From Tabrizicola sp. (GTDB taxonomy: Bacteria; Pseudomonadota; Alphaproteobacteria; Rhodobacterales; Rhodobacteraceae): DNA of 59,569 nt. The stretch covers positions 1-59,569 of the forward strand of contig JALOTD010000005.1 of assembly GCA_025458105.1 (NCBI GenBank). The letters run 5' to 3'. The notes beneath the pieces were generated by a model that worked only from the letters and a program-made list of their open reading frames with translations, had not been told where the DNA came from and did not search any database. Both the position numbers and the translations under genes were made by a program. Below, in pieces: positions 30,376 through 38,138 of this stretch; the first letter of the stretch is position 1; every line of letters begins with the position of its first letter.

Positions 30376-31800
30376 TCAGGCGCGGGCATAAATGTCCTGG
30401 TAGCGGGTGATGTCATCCTCGCCGAGATAGGCGCCGGTCTGCACTTCGATCAACCGAAGCTGGACCTTTCCGGGATTGGCGAGGCGGTGGATTTCGCCCA
30501 AGGGTATGTAAACCGACTGGTTTTCCGACACCGAAGAAATAGTGTCACCGATGGTCACCCGGGCCGTGCCTTCGACGACGACCCAGTGTTCCGACCGGTG
30601 CAGGTGGCTTTGCAGCGAGAGCTCACCCCCTGGCTTGACCACGATCGACTTGACCTGATAGCGCGCACCCAGCGCGAGTGTCTCGTAGTGGCCCCAGGGG
30701 CGGAATTCCTTGCGGAAGCCTTCGGCCTGCGGGGCCTTGCGCAGCTTCAACTCTTTCACCGCATCGGCGACGGACTGGCTGCTGTCGAGGTCAGCGATCA
30801 GCACGGCGTCGCGGGTCGCAACTGCGGCGATGTTGCGCAAGCCGATCCCAACCACCTGAATGCCGTCGTCCCGAGCGCTAAGCAGCGTGTCTGCGCAGTC
30901 GATGGACAGGGCGCTTCCGGTCCTGGCGACCCCCGTGGTGTCACGCTCGGCCGCCTGCCAGACGGCGCGCCAGCTGCCCATGTCGTTCCACCCGACCGAG
31001 ATCGGAACAACGCTGCCGGTCTCGTGTTCCATTACCGCGTAGTCGACCGAAACCTCCGGCGCCTCGGCATAGCACGGCCCCAGGCGCAGGAAGTCGAGGT
31101 CGGTCTTTGCCTCGCGGATCGAGCGGCGCACAGTGGCGCGCAACAGCGGCGCATGGCGTCCGAAAGCGCCGATCAGTGTCTTGGCCGAGGCCAGGAAGAT
31201 GCCCGCGTTCCAGACAAACCGACCGCTTTCGACCATTGCCATGGCGCGCTCCATGTCGGGCTTCTCGACAAAGCGATGGAAGGGCTGCGGGATGCCGTCG
31301 ATGGTGCCCCCACCCGCCAGTTCGATGTAGCCGAACCCGGTTTCCGCGCGGTCGGGGCGGATGCCGAAGGTCACGATCTCGCCCCGGGTTGCGCAGGGAA
31401 TCGCGGCGGCCACAGCTCGGGCAAAAGTCATGACATCGGTGATCATGTGGTCAGCCGGGCAGATCAGCACCAGCGCGTCATTGTCCTGGGCGTGGATCAG
31501 TTCGACCGCGGCGCAAACGGCAGGCCCGGTGTTGCGCGCCTCAGGCTCGACCACCAGACGGTGGCCCTGGACGCCCAGTTCGGCCACCTGATCGGCCACG
31601 ACAAAGCGGTAGTCGTCAGCCGTCAACAGCACCGGCGGGGCGCTGCTGATATCTTCCAGACGCCGGATGGTGTTCTGCAGAAGGCTGTCGTCGTCGCTGA
31701 AGCGGACGAACTGCTTCGGCATGCTTTTCCGTGAGACGGGCCAGAGGCGTTTGCCCGAACCGCCGCAGAGGATGACGGGGTGGATCTTGGGAAGGGACAT
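30376..31800 (-). CDS. manC: Mannose-1-phosphate guanylyltransferase / mannose-6-phosphate isomerase
   Basis: This bifunctional AlgA/ManC-type enzyme has about 474 residues. The nucleotidyltransferase signature is VILCGGSGKRLWPVSRKSMPKQFVRF at the N-terminus, with ALVLICPADHMI and FVEKPD inside the domain. Residues about 360-474 are the cupin isomerase: EFRPWGHYETLALGARYQVKSIVVKPGGELSLQSHLHRSEHWVVVEGTARV, with the metal-binding His pair in SHLHRSEHW. It converts Fru-6-P to Man-6-P and Man-1-P to GDP-mannose. Start ATG 31800 has GGAG 8-11 nt upstream. The gene lies 12 bp after the flippase stop. Confidence 0.93.
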   Translation of the reverse strand: MSLPKIHPVILCGGSGKRLWPVSRKSMPKQFVRFSDDDSLLQNTIRRLEDISSAPPVLLTADDYRFVVADQVAELGVQGHRLVVEPEARNTGPAVCAAVELIHAQDNDALVLICPADHMITDVMTFARAVAAAIPCATRGEIVTFGIRPDRAETGFGYIELAGGGTIDGIPQPFHRFVEKPDMERAMAMVESGRFVWNAGIFLASAKTLIGAFGRHAPLLRATVRRSIREAKTDLDFLRLGPCYAEAPEVSVDYAVMEHETGSVVPISVGWNDMGSWRAVWQAAERDTTGVARTGSALSIDCADTLLSARDDGIQVVGIGLRNIAAVATRDAVLIADLDSSQSVADAVKELKLRKAPQAEGFRKEFRPWGHYETLALGARYQVKSIVVKPGGELSLQSHLHRSEHWVVVEGTARVTIGDTISSVSENQSVYIPLGEIHRLANPGKVQLRLIEVQTGAYLGEDDITRYQDIYARA

Positions 31801-31811
31801 CTGGATACTCC

Positions 31812-33086
31812 TTACGCGTGAGAGGGTTGACGGCGGGACGTGGCGGGTCGTGAGCACCAGGCGGCGCGGGCCAGAAGCCAGGCAGCCAGGGCGAGCTGGC
31901 AGGCAAGTTTCGCAGCCAGAAGGCTGCCAAGGCTGTCAGCGGTGATCGTGATTGCGGCGATCTGGACCGGGCAGGCCAAGGCGATGGCCCAGATCCCGCT
32001 TCGGTCGCCCAGCGCGGCGAGGTAGGTGGCCAGAAGGAAGCTGAGCGTAAAGGCGGCGGCGGCCAGCGAGGTCAGGGGCAGGAAGGGGGCCGCAGGCAGG
32101 AAGGCCGGACCGACAAGCGCTGCCAGCGTGACCTCTGGTGCGGCGAAGGCGATCAGGGTCAGGCCGCCCGTGACCGCCGCGTAAAGGGCGAAGACCTGGC
32201 CCGCAGCAGCGGGGGTTCGCCCGCCCGAGACTTCTGCGACGACAGCAGGCACAAGAACCGCGGCAAGGCCGAAGCAGGCAAAGAACTGAATGCGCTGGAA
32301 AAGGCCGAGTGCTGCAAGTTGACCGGCAGACTCGGCCCCGAGAAGATGCAACGCCAGGACGACGTCGCCATCCATCAGGATGACCTGACCGGCCTGCAGC
32401 AGCGCGAAGGGGAAGGCCATGACCAGCAGGTCCCGGGCCACAGGAACCGCGGTCTCGACCGGCTGACCGTAGACACCGCGCAGCGGAAACAGACCGGCAA
32501 GAACCGACAGCGCCAGAACCGCGACCACCCCGGCCAGGCCAAGTCCAACCTGCCAGGCACAGACCGCGCCGATCAGGCGGACCCACATCTCGATCTGGGC
32601 CGACAGGATGACCCGCCACGCGTCCAGACGACCGGTCGCAACACCCCTCGCCAGCGCCAGCGGCAGGGCAAAAGGCAGGCAGAGCATGAGAAGCGGCAAG
32701 AGATGCACCGACGCAAGCCCGAACCGGGTGCCGATATCAAGAAGAACCGTCGCCGCGATCAGGACCGGCACGGCGACAAGGCCAAACACCAGACCCTGCC
32801 GCGACAGTCGCGCAAGACTCGCCTCCAACGCCCCGGCACTGCTGGGTGTCGTTGCAATCCGCTGGCTGACGGCAAGCTGGACGGCCCCAAGAAGGCTCAT
32901 GACGGCCAGAAACAGGGTCAGAACCGTGGCCAGTTGGCCGAACAGTGCCGGTCCCATCAGACGGCTGAAAAGAACGTTGAAGCCGAGGTTGCCAAAGTTG
33001 ACCAGATTGGCCGACAGGAAGATCGCGACGACCGGCCCTGCCCAAAGGGCAGCAAACAGACGGCGCGGCAGAACCGGGACCGCCAT
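31812..33086 (-). CDS. Polysaccharide/oligosaccharide flippase-like membrane protein (MOP superfamily)
   Basis: This protein of about 424 residues has 10-12 hydrophobic segments, from LFAALWAGPVVAIFLSANLVNFGNLGFNVLFSRLMG (a typical Wzx/RfbX opening) to LLAAKLACQLALAAWLLARAAW. The RLMGPALFGQLATVLTLFLAVMSLLGAVQLAVSQRIA segment matches the MOP-family first domain. It would flip lipid-linked sugar units across the inner membrane. Start ATG 33086 lies one base after the glycosyltransferase stop, indicating tight coupling. No Wzy or Wzc partner is seen nearby. Confidence 0.8.
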   Translation of the reverse strand: MAVPVLPRRLFAALWAGPVVAIFLSANLVNFGNLGFNVLFSRLMGPALFGQLATVLTLFLAVMSLLGAVQLAVSQRIATTPSSAGALEASLARLSRQGLVFGLVAVPVLIAATVLLDIGTRFGLASVHLLPLLMLCLPFALPLALARGVATGRLDAWRVILSAQIEMWVRLIGAVCAWQVGLGLAGVVAVLALSVLAGLFPLRGVYGQPVETAVPVARDLLVMAFPFALLQAGQVILMDGDVVLALHLLGAESAGQLAALGLFQRIQFFACFGLAAVLVPAVVAEVSGGRTPAAAGQVFALYAAVTGGLTLIAFAAPEVTLAALVGPAFLPAAPFLPLTSLAAAAFTLSFLLATYLAALGDRSGIWAIALACPVQIAAITITADSLGSLLAAKLACQLALAAWLLARAAWCSRPATSRRQPSHA

Positions 33087-33087
33087 C

Positions 33088-33975
33088 TCAGGCTGCCTTC
33101 CCGACCGCCGGAGCCGGCCCGCAGACCACGCTGATTTGCGCAAGGTCGGTCCCGGCAGCGCGGGCCGGGAGGCCCAGCCGCTGTTCCGCAATCAACCGCA
33201 GCATGGCAAACCCCGCACGGCGAATGGCGCGGCCCGTCACCTTTGAGCCGGGAACCTCGGTCCATTCCGGCAAGGGATATTCGTAGAAGGCAGAGCCCTC
33301 GCTTGCCCGGGTGCGGGACAGACGGGTGAAGAGCTCGACATCGAAAAGCCAGCCCGCCGAAAACGGCTGGGACAGAGCCTGGCGCAGGCGAGGCGAATTG
33401 CGCAGAAGCTTGGCCCCGCACTGGGTGTCGCCGATCGGCAGCCCGACGGCGATCCGCGCAAGCCGCGCGCAAATCCGCGAAATCATGCGGCGCGCAAGCG
33501 TCCGGGCAACGCGGTGCCCGAGAAGCTGGAGCCGCGCGCCATAGATCACCTCGATCTCGGCATAGCGTTGACCGACACGCAGGAAATCCGAGATCGTCCA
33601 CAAGGGCGTGGCCAGATCCGCGTCCCAATACCCGATGAATTCGATACCGCTGGCGGCCGCATAGGCCAGGCCGCGCCGGACCGCTTCGGCCTTGCCCGAG
33701 TTGCGGCTGAGCGACAGGACCTCGACCTGGTCGGGATGGAGCGCGTAGAGCGTCGACAGCACCGAGAGCGTCGCATCGGCGCTGCCATCGTTCACGAAGA
33801 CAAGCCGGACGTTCGGGGTCTGGTGTAAAAATACGGAGAACGCGAGAAGGTCGATGCGCTTGGCCTCGTTGTAGCAGGGCACCACGATTGCCGCCTGGAC
33901 GGGCACGTCACCTGCCATTCCGGGCAGAGACACGATGTTGGTGGCGGGGGCGGATTGGGGGGCGTCTGACGTCAT
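33088..33975 (-). CDS. Family 2 glycosyltransferase (polyprenyl-phosphate glycosyltransferase-like)
   Basis: This 295-residue GT2 enzyme has the GT-A fold: AAIVVPCYNEAKRIDLLAFSVF, VRLVFVNDGSADATLSVLSTL, SRNSGKAEAVRRGLAYA and the metal-binding IGYWDADLATPLW. IGDTQCGAKLLR and FDVELFTRL follow the ALG5/dolichyl-phosphate glucosyltransferase-like pattern. It probably transfers a sugar from a nucleotide donor to a polyprenyl phosphate at the cytoplasmic face. ATG 33975 with AGGAG upstream is chosen. It is first of the group 33975-28896, after a 168-bp gap holding a terminator. Confidence 0.88.
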   Translation of the reverse strand: MTSDAPQSAPATNIVSLPGMAGDVPVQAAIVVPCYNEAKRIDLLAFSVFLHQTPNVRLVFVNDGSADATLSVLSTLYALHPDQVEVLSLSRNSGKAEAVRRGLAYAAASGIEFIGYWDADLATPLWTISDFLRVGQRYAEIEVIYGARLQLLGHRVARTLARRMISRICARLARIAVGLPIGDTQCGAKLLRNSPRLRQALSQPFSAGWLFDVELFTRLSRTRASEGSAFYEYPLPEWTEVPGSKVTGRAIRRAGFAMLRLIAEQRLGLPARAAGTDLAQISVVCGPAPAVGKAA

Positions 33976-34091
33976 CTGGGGCTCCTGTCTTATTGGCCCC
34001 CAGGGTGACACCTGCCGCAGCGCAAGTCGCGCAACCCCATGGATATGAACGGCAATCCGTTGAGAGCGCGCGCTATCCGGAAAGACGAAAC

Positions 34092-34111
34092 GGGGCCCTT
34101 TGGAGGGCCCC
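34092..34111 (-). terminator. Strong stem-loop after the GT1 gene
   Basis: A perfect 8-bp stem (GGGGCCCT and AGGGCCCC) with loop TTGG lies 33 bp beyond the stop of the minus-strand glycosyltransferase at 34144. On the minus strand it is followed by a T-containing stretch (CGTTTCGTCTTTCC), so it fits an intrinsic terminator that splits the polysaccharide cluster into two transcripts. Confidence 0.6.
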
Positions 34112-34143
34112 GCCTACTGCTTTAGGATAGGGGGATGCGGCGG

Positions 34144-35367
34144 TCAGCGCGCAAATTCGGTCTCGGGCTGGATCGGCTTGCGCTGAAGCCAGGCTTGCTT
34201 CAACTGCCGGATATGAATCGCCGCGACCTCCGACATCGGCATGCCAAGGGCCGCAAGACGGTTGGCTTCGGCCAGCCGGTCGGACCCTGCCGGATCAGCC
34301 AGGAGGCTTGCGATGGCATCGGCCATGCCGATTGCGTCGCCCGGAGCGTAGTTCGCCCCATCCAACCCCTCGTCGCGACAGACATCGACAAAATCGCCGA
34401 TGCGCGGGAACACGGGAACGGCCCCATAGCAGGCCGTCTGATGCAGGACACCGGAACTGCCGGTCGTCGCGGAATAGTCAAAGAGGCTGACCCGGGCCTG
34501 GCCGAAGAAGTCGGGAATGTGATCCTCGGCGACATAGCCGTGAAACCGGATGCTGGCATCAGTGCGGCAGCTGTCTGCCACGCTGGCCATGTAGCCCGGC
34601 GTCTTCGGATGGTCGGAGCCGCCGATCACCAGTTCCAGATCCGTCATGCCCGGTCTGGCTTTCAGGTCACGAAACGCGGCGATCAGGGTTTCCAGCCGCT
34701 TGTAGGTGCCGAACTTGCCCATGGTCACAATGCGCCGTGGCCGGTCTGAGGCCGGGGCCATGTTGCGGGTCTGGGTATCGAAGGTTCCATGCGGGACCAG
34801 AAGGACATTCGCCCGCGGATGTCGGCGCGCAAGATTCTGTCGGTAGCTGTCCAGCGTCACGGTAAGGTAATTGGCGGCAAGGAGCGCCCGGGTGATGACG
34901 GCGCCGCCCAGCCGGACGATGCGTTGCCGCAGGATCTGACCCTTCAGGTGGGTCTGGTCCAGATCGACCCCGCAGATCAGGTTGTGCGCAATGACGCCTG
35001 AGGGCACACCGGCCGCCCGCGCCAGCATCGGCGCGCACAGGCCAAGGGCCGCAGGAACCTCGCGGTCGCCGAAGCTGGCCATCTGCAGGTTGAAGATCGC
35101 GCCATCCACCTGTTCGGCCCGCAATGCGGCGACAATCTGGATGGCGGCAAGGGTCGAGTTGAACGACCAGGTCCGTCTGACCCGCACCTTCGGGCCAAGA
35201 TCAAGCTCTGGCTCTGCGTCGGTCAGTCGATCGGCGATAACCACCACCTCTGCGACATCAGGGCGCGCGGCAAAGGCCTTGGCCAGATGGAGACCGTATT
35301 CGTTCAACGACTGGCGGCCCGGCGGAAAGGCGGAGACCAGGGCGATGCGGCGGTGAGATGATGACAT
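34144..35367 (-). CDS. Family 1/4-type glycosyltransferase
   Basis: This protein of about 407 residues has a GT-B fold. The N-terminal domain has IALVSAFPPGRQSLNEYGLHLAKAFA and the C-terminal domain RRIVTMGKFGTYKRLETLIAAFRDL, LELVIGGSDHP and IRFHGYVAEDHIPDFFGQARVSLFDYSATTGSSGVLHQTACYGAVPVFPRIGDF, where donor-binding residues lie. It would add a sugar from a nucleotide donor to the growing glycan in the cytoplasm. Start ATG 35367 follows GGGTCC, and a weaker longer frame is not used. It is separated by 186 bp from the upstream GH-like gene and followed by a terminator, so it may form its own transcript. Confidence 0.87.
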   Translation of the reverse strand: MSSSHRRIALVSAFPPGRQSLNEYGLHLAKAFAARPDVAEVVVIADRLTDAEPELDLGPKVRVRRTWSFNSTLAAIQIVAALRAEQVDGAIFNLQMASFGDREVPAALGLCAPMLARAAGVPSGVIAHNLICGVDLDQTHLKGQILRQRIVRLGGAVITRALLAANYLTVTLDSYRQNLARRHPRANVLLVPHGTFDTQTRNMAPASDRPRRIVTMGKFGTYKRLETLIAAFRDLKARPGMTDLELVIGGSDHPKTPGYMASVADSCRTDASIRFHGYVAEDHIPDFFGQARVSLFDYSATTGSSGVLHQTACYGAVPVFPRIGDFVDVCRDEGLDGANYAPGDAIGMADAIASLLADPAGSDRLAEANRLAALGMPMSEVAAIHIRQLKQAWLQRKPIQPETEFAR

Positions 35368-35553
35368 GTCGGGACCCTTGCTGAGACTACGCGGGTCCCG
35401 AAGCGGCGGCCTGCCCCTCCCAAGGCAGAGTTCGCCAAGGTGGCTCACCCTGCGGCTACCGCTTCGGTCCCCACCCACGCTTATGGGCCCAAAGGACCTT
35501 TTCTGTCGCAGAACCAGAAGGATAGGTTGCAGCGTCTTGGTATAGCCTGGGTA

Positions 35554-37071
35554 TCAGGGGGATAGCGGCGGCGCCCCAAAGGCGGTTGCAACCGCAAGCC
35601 CCGCTGGCTTGATCTGCCCGTTTTCGTCAAAAAGCCCATATCGGGCCTGAAGCCGTTGGTGCCAGGGCGATGCACCGACAGCGACCGGGTCAGGCTTGGG
35701 AAAATCGTGCAAGGTCCAGACCAGCACTCCGTCAGCGGCAGAAAGCTGGGCCAGCCGGTCCCGCAACTCTGAGGCCTGCTTCTGGTCGGATCCGGGAATA
35801 CCCAGCGCGAGGCTGAACGAACTCGCCCCGATTTCGGTAACCAACACTGGCTTGCCCCGTGACTGTGCCCGTACGGCGGCCAGGCGGTCGGACGTCCCGG
35901 CGACCGGCGCATAGTCGTGATACGAGACCGCATCGACAAGGTCGATCAGCCCCGGCGCGGCATCGGCGCTGGACCAGCCGATGGTCAGGGGCAGATCGGG
36001 GCTGATTTCGCGCACCATCAGCGCCATCGTCGTAAGCCACGCGTCAACAAGACCAGCACCATGCGCCGTACGATCAAGGTCAGGCTGGTTCTTCAAGTCG
36101 ACCAGGATGACAGCGGGCGCGGCCGCAAGCACAGGCAGAACGCGGCGCAGATAGCTGACGTCGTCAGCCCAGAGCGCCGGGCGGTAGCCGGACCTCAGAT
36201 CGAAGAGCGTCGGGATCACGCTGATCTTGCGGCCTTCGGCAAGATCAAGAAAGGTCTGGAGGTTTCGCAGGTTGGCCTGCCCCCCGGTTCCTGGGCCAAA
36301 GTCGGCAACGGGCAGGAATATCCGAACGGAATTGCCACCCAGACCGGCCACAAGATCCAGATCGTCTGCCACCAGGCCCGCGTCGAAGGCAGGCCAGAAC
36401 TGCCGCCATGGCGTGAGCGCCGGAAAGTAGTTCACTCCCTTCAGGACTGGCAGCGCAAGGTCCGGACGCGGTGGCGCGATGACGGAAAGGCTTCCCACGC
36501 GTTCATGGTTGACGATGCGCCAGCCGGTTGTCTCGTTCGTCAGGGTCGTGCGGACCTCATCCATCGAGAGGTCGTAGTGCATCAGCGTGCCGTCGCGCAG
36601 GGCGTAACGGACCGTGGCCGCGCGGGCTGCAATCTGCAGGACCGAACCGTCCAGATGCACAAACTCTGGCCGCGCTGTCTGTTCCAGAACCACCATGCGT
36701 GTACCGTCCCGCCAAGCCTCGCTTGCAGCAAGCTGGGTGCGACCCAGCGCCGTTCCGGCGAAGTGATCGACGAGAAGCGTCGTCTCGCCCGTATCGGCAG
36801 CCGCCGCAAAAGCGCGCCACGCCTGGGTCAGGGCCCGCCCGACCATCGCTGCGTCGCCCGGCGTGACCTCGCGGACCAGCGGGCGCACAGACGGCTGCCA
36901 CGTCACTGAAAGCGCGGGCTCTTCGACCGGATCCAGCGCCTCGGACAAATAGCGGTACTCGCGACTGCGTTCCTGAGACGCTGCAAAGGACACCGCCACG
37001 GACCATAGGACAGCTGCGGAAACGGCCAGAAAGCCTGCTGCGGCAAGAAGCTGAGGCAAATGGCGGCTCAT
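35554..37071 (-). CDS. Secreted GH5-like TIM-barrel glycoside hydrolase with altered acid/base motif
   Basis: This 505-residue protein has an N-terminal membrane anchor or signal (LLAAAGFLAVSAAVLWSVAVSFAA). Residues about 50-215 are a helical/beta domain that may be an NTF2-like module. Residues about 215-500 form a GH5/GH-A barrel: GVNYFPALTPWRQFWPAFD, NSVRIFLPVADFG, ISVIPTLFDLRSGY, AVILVDLKNQPDLDRT, VDAVSYHDYAP and the nucleophile block PVLVTEIGASSFS. The usual acid/base Glu in KNEPD is Gln here (residue about 329, codon 36085-36087). It may bind or trim an exported glycan, or be catalytically weak. It is coupled by an ATGA overlap to the upstream gene. Confidence 0.72.
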   Translation of the reverse strand: MSRHLPQLLAAAGFLAVSAAVLWSVAVSFAASQERSREYRYLSEALDPVEEPALSVTWQPSVRPLVREVTPGDAAMVGRALTQAWRAFAAAADTGETTLLVDHFAGTALGRTQLAASEAWRDGTRMVVLEQTARPEFVHLDGSVLQIAARAATVRYALRDGTLMHYDLSMDEVRTTLTNETTGWRIVNHERVGSLSVIAPPRPDLALPVLKGVNYFPALTPWRQFWPAFDAGLVADDLDLVAGLGGNSVRIFLPVADFGPGTGGQANLRNLQTFLDLAEGRKISVIPTLFDLRSGYRPALWADDVSYLRRVLPVLAAAPAVILVDLKNQPDLDRTAHGAGLVDAWLTTMALMVREISPDLPLTIGWSSADAAPGLIDLVDAVSYHDYAPVAGTSDRLAAVRAQSRGKPVLVTEIGASSFSLALGIPGSDQKQASELRDRLAQLSAADGVLVWTLHDFPKPDPVAVGASPWHQRLQARYGLFDENGQIKPAGLAVATAFGAPPLSP

Positions 37072-38138
37072 GGCTCTGCCCCCCCACTGGTGGCAGCAAC
37101 TGCCGCTGTCCAGGCCTGGGTCAAGTCCATCGGCCCAAGGGGGGAAATCACCGACAGGCGAACGACGGGGGTTCGGGCGGGGAACGGCAAAAGCAGGGTC
37201 GCTTCCCCATCCACCACCCAGGCGGTTTCGCGGACGGTTTCACCATGGGGAAGCCCGGCCTCCACAACCACTTGCGCCCCGTCGGCAAGGGCATAGCCGT
37301 CCGAGGTCAGGAATGGACCAACGGTCAGGCGAACGGCGGCAATCCGGGGCAGGTCGATTGCCTCAAGCACGGGAAAACCCACGGCGCGCGGAGCGGCAAT
37401 TACCAGAGGAAGGTCGGCAGAGGTGCGATTGCCGAGCGTTAGCACTGCCGTTGCTGCACCCGGGATGTCTCTGGCAATGAAGCGGGCCAGCGCACGGTTC
37501 TGCAGCGCGCTTGTCTGTGCCAGGCTGAAGCTGCCATTGGCATGGCGCAGAATCGAGGTCAAGGCGGTGCCGTCCGGCGCGGGATTGCCGAAACGGTCGG
37601 TCATCGGTTCCGTGTGAAAGGTGAACTCGGCCTCTGCCTGGGCCAGAGGCAGCGGCCCTTCGATCCGTGGCTGGATCGAGGCGATGTCCGCCGTGACCCC
37701 AAGGATTGCCTTGGGACTTTGTCGGGCACCGGCCCCAAGACCGACCGGCAGCTCGCCCGCCAGGGTTTGCGGCGATACCAGAAGCTCGGCGATGCCCCCC
37801 CGGGTGACAATCGGCGTGGGCGTGCCAGCAACGGTCGCAAGCGCCGGGGTGCCGTCCGCCACAAGATTGCCGAACCTGTCCAGCACGATCCCCACGACAT
37901 GGCCGGGGTCCTTGCCGGCGACCATGCTTTTCGGTCCGGCAAAGATGACCAGCACGTCTGGAGCATCTGGCGCGACCGGGCGGCCCGTCTCGCGCCAGCC
38001 GGCCCAGGCGTGCCGCTCGGGCGCGGTTCTGCTGGGATCGAACAGCCCGAAGGCATCGGACACAAGGGGGTCGGCCACTGCGGGTCCGATCGCCGGCATC
38101 AGTGCCAGCACGGCGGCAAGCTTAGAACAGCGGATCAT
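37068..38138 (-). CDS. Secreted protein with bacterial Ig-like repeats (unknown function)
   Basis: This 356-residue protein has a signal peptide (LAAVLALMPAIGPAVA, then DPLVSDAFGLFD). The mature part contains two invasin/Big_1-like segments marked by VGIVLDRFGNLVADGTPALATV and FHTEPMTDRFGNPAPDGTALTSIL, the DRFGNxxxDGT pattern typical of such domains. The end is beta-rich (WVVDGEATLLLPFPARTPVVRLSVISPLG). It overlaps the giant membrane protein (17 bp) and the GH-like gene (4 bp), so the three are probably made together and may work at the same periplasmic site. Confidence 0.65.
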   Translation of the reverse strand: MIRCSKLAAVLALMPAIGPAVADPLVSDAFGLFDPSRTAPERHAWAGWRETGRPVAPDAPDVLVIFAGPKSMVAGKDPGHVVGIVLDRFGNLVADGTPALATVAGTPTPIVTRGGIAELLVSPQTLAGELPVGLGAGARQSPKAILGVTADIASIQPRIEGPLPLAQAEAEFTFHTEPMTDRFGNPAPDGTALTSILRHANGSFSLAQTSALQNRALARFIARDIPGAATAVLTLGNRTSADLPLVIAAPRAVGFPVLEAIDLPRIAAVRLTVGPFLTSDGYALADGAQVVVEAGLPHGETVRETAWVVDGEATLLLPFPARTPVVRLSVISPLGPMDLTQAWTAAVAATSGGAEP

